Source of the DNA: CAUTYU01 sp963545205
GTDB taxonomy: Bacteria > Desulfobacterota > Desulfovibrionia > Desulfovibrionales > Desulfomicrobiaceae
Length of the DNA stretch: 64,000 bases
Direction of reading: 5' to 3'
NCBI GenBank assembly: GCA_963545205.1
Contig: CAUUHW010000001.1
Coordinates: forward strand, 1 to 64,000
In this document: positions 61,669-64,000 of the stretch, one piece after another
How positions within the stretch are numbered: position 1 is the first letter of the stretch
How the letters are laid out: the number at the start of each line of letters is the position of its first letter
Notes under the pieces: generated by a model
What the model saw: the letters and a program-made list of their open reading frames with translations, nothing else
The model's database searches: none
Told to the model about the DNA's origin: nothing
Program-made: the position numbers and the translations under genes

Positions 61669-61722
61669 TGCAAAACTCCTTTTTCACGGCTTTTGTGTTA
61701 GGCAACATGTAATTTTACTTAA

Positions 61723-62526
61723 CTAATTTTTTCTTTCGGTACAAATAAAACTGGCACGAAAATTTTTTTTCAGTTTTTTTACAATCCTGGCATGGAGCTG
61801 AGAAACCCTTCCCTCCGTAACTTCAAGAATTTCCGCAACCTCTCGCATTGTCAGCTCCTGTTCATAATATAAAGAAAGAAGGAGTTGTTCACGTTCGGGC
61901 AATTCTTGCAGCAGTTGGGTAACCTGTTCGATGAGTTCCTTGCGGCTGATTGCTTCTACCGGTTCATTTTCTTGTTTTTTTTCAGCCAGGAAGGTCAAAT
62001 TTTCCTGAAGCTGGTCAAAATCCATTATGAAATTGGCCTGACTTGTCTCTAATAGCTGAGAGACCTCCTTTTTGTCCAGACCTGAGAGGCTGGCAAGCTG
62101 ATCCGTTGTCGGGGATATTCCGGTTGAAACCTCCTGCTGGACAATCAGTTCTTCCAGTTGCTTTATTTTGCTGCGCATGCCACGGGAAAGCCAGTCCTGA
62201 CGGCGTAATTCGTCCAGCATCATGCCTCTGATCCTGGAAACAGCGTAAGCTTCCAAGGGAACGCCAAAATGTTCCGCAAAGTGCTTGAACGCGTAAAAAA
62301 GGCCCTGTAAGCCCGCGGCAACAAGATCTTCAAGTTCAATATGCGGGGGGAGACGGTTTTTCAGGCGTACTGCCATTTTTTGCACTGTCGGAGCAAAATG
62401 GCGGACAAGCGTGTTTTTTTCCTGATGATTACATTCGCTGTATTTTTTTTCTCCTTTTTCCAGAGCTTGCCAGAGTTCACTCCCTGAACAGGAGTTTTTT
62501 CCAGAAAAATTTGATATTACCATCAA
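61723..62526 (-). CDS. fliA: Flagellar sigma factor sigma-28
   Basis: A 267-residue sigma-70-family factor directing late flagellar genes. It shows region 2 (LVAAGLQGLFYAFKHFAEHFGVPLEAYAVSRIRGMMLDELRRQDWLSRGMR), region 3 (GISPTTDQLASLSGLDKKEVSQLLE) and region 4 (LQELPEREQLLLSLYYEQELTMREVAEILEVTEGRVSQLHARIVKKLK). There is no region 1, as usual for FliA. It overlaps the end of flhG by 50 nt. Confidence 0.95.
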   Translation of the reverse strand: MMVISNFSGKNSCSGSELWQALEKGEKKYSECNHQEKNTLVRHFAPTVQKMAVRLKNRLPPHIELEDLVAAGLQGLFYAFKHFAEHFGVPLEAYAVSRIRGMMLDELRRQDWLSRGMRSKIKQLEELIVQQEVSTGISPTTDQLASLSGLDKKEVSQLLETSQANFIMDFDQLQENLTFLAEKKQENEPVEAISRKELIEQVTQLLQELPEREQLLLSLYYEQELTMREVAEILEVTEGRVSQLHARIVKKLKKNFRASFICTERKN

Positions 62527-63292
62527 GATGATCCAGAACTTTCCAGTTCGTTATTTTTTTAGCCGCTTCCGCAAGAGCTGTCGCGGCAGGACTCTGCGGC
62601 ATGTCAAGACAAAAAGGTACCTGTTTGATAACGGATTGCCGCACATTACGGTCATGAGGAATAAATCCGACAAAATCAAGGGATACTCCACTTAGAAAAT
62701 GATCGCAAGCTGAGTACAGTTTGGTAAAAACAGCGGAGGCTTCTTTTGGGCTTGGGGTCATGTTGACCAGTACCTTGAAGTGGTTAATCCCGTATTGGGT
62801 TGTCATGATTTTTATCAGGGCGTAGGCATCCGTGAGCGAAGTCGGCTCTGTTGTCAGCACGATAATACGCTCCTGGACCGCGAGGTTGAAATACATGACA
62901 TTGTCATTGATTCCGGCTCCGGTATCAACAATGAGAAAGTCAATCTGATCTTCAAGCGTATCAAAAGATTCAAGCAGTTCAAGTTTTTGCCCGGTGCTGA
63001 GCATGATCATGTCACTGACACCGGAAGCCGCCGGTAAAATGGTAAAACCGTATTTCGTCTGAACCAGAATTTGTTTGAGATCAATCCCTTCATGAAAGAG
63101 GTGAAAGATATTAAATTCCGGAGTCAGACCGAGAATGACATCAACATTGGCAAGTCCCAAATCAGCGTCCAGGATCATGGTCTTTTTTCCCATTTGTTGC
63201 AGGCAACAGGCCAGATTGACGGAGATATTGGTTTTGCCGACACCGCCTTTGCCTGATGAAACTGAAAAAACCATTGGAGGAGAACTGTTCAT
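62477..63292 (-). CDS. flhG: Flagellar number regulator FlhG (MinD-like ATPase)
   Basis: A 271-residue MinD/ParA-type ATPase that limits the number or position of flagella in partnership with FlhF. It has the deviant P-loop VSSGKGGVGKTNISVNLA, switch I LDADLGLANVDVILGL, and LIVDTGAGINDNVM as Walker B. The C-terminal ~20 residues (FFWKKLLFRE) may form the membrane-binding amphipathic helix. It ends inside the start of fliA and begins 22 nt after flhF. Confidence 0.93.
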   Translation of the reverse strand: MNSSPPMVFSVSSGKGGVGKTNISVNLACCLQQMGKKTMILDADLGLANVDVILGLTPEFNIFHLFHEGIDLKQILVQTKYGFTILPAASGVSDMIMLSTGQKLELLESFDTLEDQIDFLIVDTGAGINDNVMYFNLAVQERIIVLTTEPTSLTDAYALIKIMTTQYGINHFKVLVNMTPSPKEASAVFTKLYSACDHFLSGVSLDFVGFIPHDRNVRQSVIKQVPFCLDMPQSPAATALAEAAKKITNWKVLDHLDGNIKFFWKKLLFRE

Positions 63293-63314
63293 CGTTTTTT
63301 TTTCCTTATTTAGT

Positions 63315-64000
63315 CTACGAAATTGCTGGTAACGTGGTTTCGTGTTTGAATATCAATCTCCAGAGCTGGGCCAGATCCGCTTTTATCAGGTTGTGTTTCA
63401 GGCCGGGGCCGTTTGTGAGTAAAGAAACAGGCAGGCCCGTGGCCTGGGACTGGTTGATAATTTCTCCATACGAGGAGGCTTCATCAATTTTTGTCCAGAT
63501 CAGGCTGGCGACAGAACTGTCTTGAAACCTGTGCATGAAATTTTGTGTCTGTCTGGAAGAATAGAGCGGATTCATCACCAGATGAACCTGAATATGGTCA
63601 TCCAGATTTTGTGCTTCCTGCAGCCAGGCAAGAAATTCCCGGCGTTCACTGTATCCCTGGGTGTCAATGATCACCCTGTCAAAATTCTGGCTTGTTCTCA
63701 TCAGCTCTCTCATGCTTTCGAAATCAAAGATTTCCTTATACTGGAAGCCGGACAGGTCAGCATAATGGCGCATGAAAAGGCGACCTTTGCCGTTGTCCGC
63801 GTTTGCCAGGCAGATCCTGATGTCCGGGTTTTCCTGTTTCAGTTCCAGAGCCATGCGCAGGGCTGTGGTTGTTTTTCCCGTGCCAAACGGACCGGCCAGA
63901 ACATGAAATTTTTCCGGCCAGACCTTTGCCGTCCAGGGCTTGACCCGCACAATGGATTTAAGCAGGGCCAGTGTTTTTTCGTGCGGACAGCTCCGCATAT
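63315..64000 (-). CDS. flhF: Flagellar biosynthesis GTPase FlhF (3' part; runs off the window)
   Basis: The C-terminal ~228 residues of an SRP-type GTPase that places the flagellum. The visible part holds the G1 loop LAGPFGTGKTTTALRMA, the NADNGKGRLFM region, IIDTQGYSERREFL (G3) and a G4-like IWTKIDEASSYGEI. The start lies beyond position 64000, so the N-terminal B domain is not seen. In other Desulfovibrio genomes flhA lies further upstream. Confidence 0.92.
   Translation of the reverse strand, partial: MRSCPHEKTLALLKSIVRVKPWTAKVWPEKFHVLAGPFGTGKTTTALRMALELKQENPDIRICLANADNGKGRLFMRHYADLSGFQYKEIFDFESMRELMRTSQNFDRVIIDTQGYSERREFLAWLQEAQNLDDHIQVHLVMNPLYSSRQTQNFMHRFQDSSVASLIWTKIDEASSYGEIINQSQATGLPVSLLTNGPGLKHNLIKADLAQLWRLIFKHETTLPAIS

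Noticed and set aside
1..64000. CRISPR array, tRNA or rRNA genes
   Set aside because: No regularly spaced repeat, no T-loop sequence in a cloverleaf setting and no rRNA-like conserved stretch was seen; a covariance-model scan would be the decisive test.

Overview
The window looks like chromosome of a moderately AT-rich member of the Desulfovibrionales (Desulfovibrio/Bilophila/Lawsonia relatives). This is inferred from gene content, not from a database search. The clues are the flagellar order flhF-flhG-fliA-cheY-fliL, a cheB/cheR/PilZ/ParA/cheW/cheY/cheA operon with an embedded HEAT-repeat gene, and an archaeal-type 3-dehydroquinate synthase joined to chorismate mutase and aroA.

Layout. (1) 1-15.4 kb, almost all on the minus strand: aromatic amino-acid genes (DHQ synthase II, chorismate mutase, aroA), a DJ-1/PfpI protein, two small proteins of unknown role, a family 9 glycosyltransferase, a short GspE/PilB-type ATPase, the branched-chain operon ilvB-ilvN-ilvC interrupted by a Dam-type adenine methylase, then yggT, a HAD phosphatase, an acyl-CoA synthetase and its cupin regulator. 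(2) 15.8-32.3 kb, mostly plus strand: pyrophosphatase, the chemotaxis operon, a TPR lipoprotein, dprA, signalling proteins (HDOD, receiver-GGDEF), xerD and a pseudouridine synthase. (3) 32.3-56.1 kb, an accessory island. (4) 56.1-64 kb, minus strand: cheV, ispH, a dihydrouridine synthase and the start of a flagellar operon running off the right edge.

The island is the notable part. It encodes a complete YcaO-dependent RiPP (thiazole/oxazole-modified peptide) system: a 41-residue precursor at 42143-42268 with an acidic leader and a His/Cys-rich core, preceded by a full-consensus Shine-Dalgarno; a SagB-type FMN dehydrogenase; an E1/ThiF-like partner with an N-terminal leader-recognition (RRE-like) region; two stand-alone YcaO proteins; and a third YcaO fused to its own RRE/E1-like module. 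Directly downstream are a TonB-dependent outer-membrane receptor, a periplasmic DUF4198 protein and an M3-family metallopeptidase. Upstream are two AraC regulators divergent from a pair of fused permease-ATPase ABC half-transporters. AraC regulators, a TonB receptor, paired ABC half-transporters and a histidine-rich core suggest a peptide metallophore that is made, exported and recaptured; this function is inference. The island also holds decayed genes: a second DUF4198 gene and an AcrB-like RND pump, each broken by several frameshifts, and relics of an Rpn-type nuclease, an antitoxin and a serine resolvase.

I saw no rRNA or tRNA gene, CRISPR array or intact insertion sequence. All identifications are from reading motifs; none has been checked by search.
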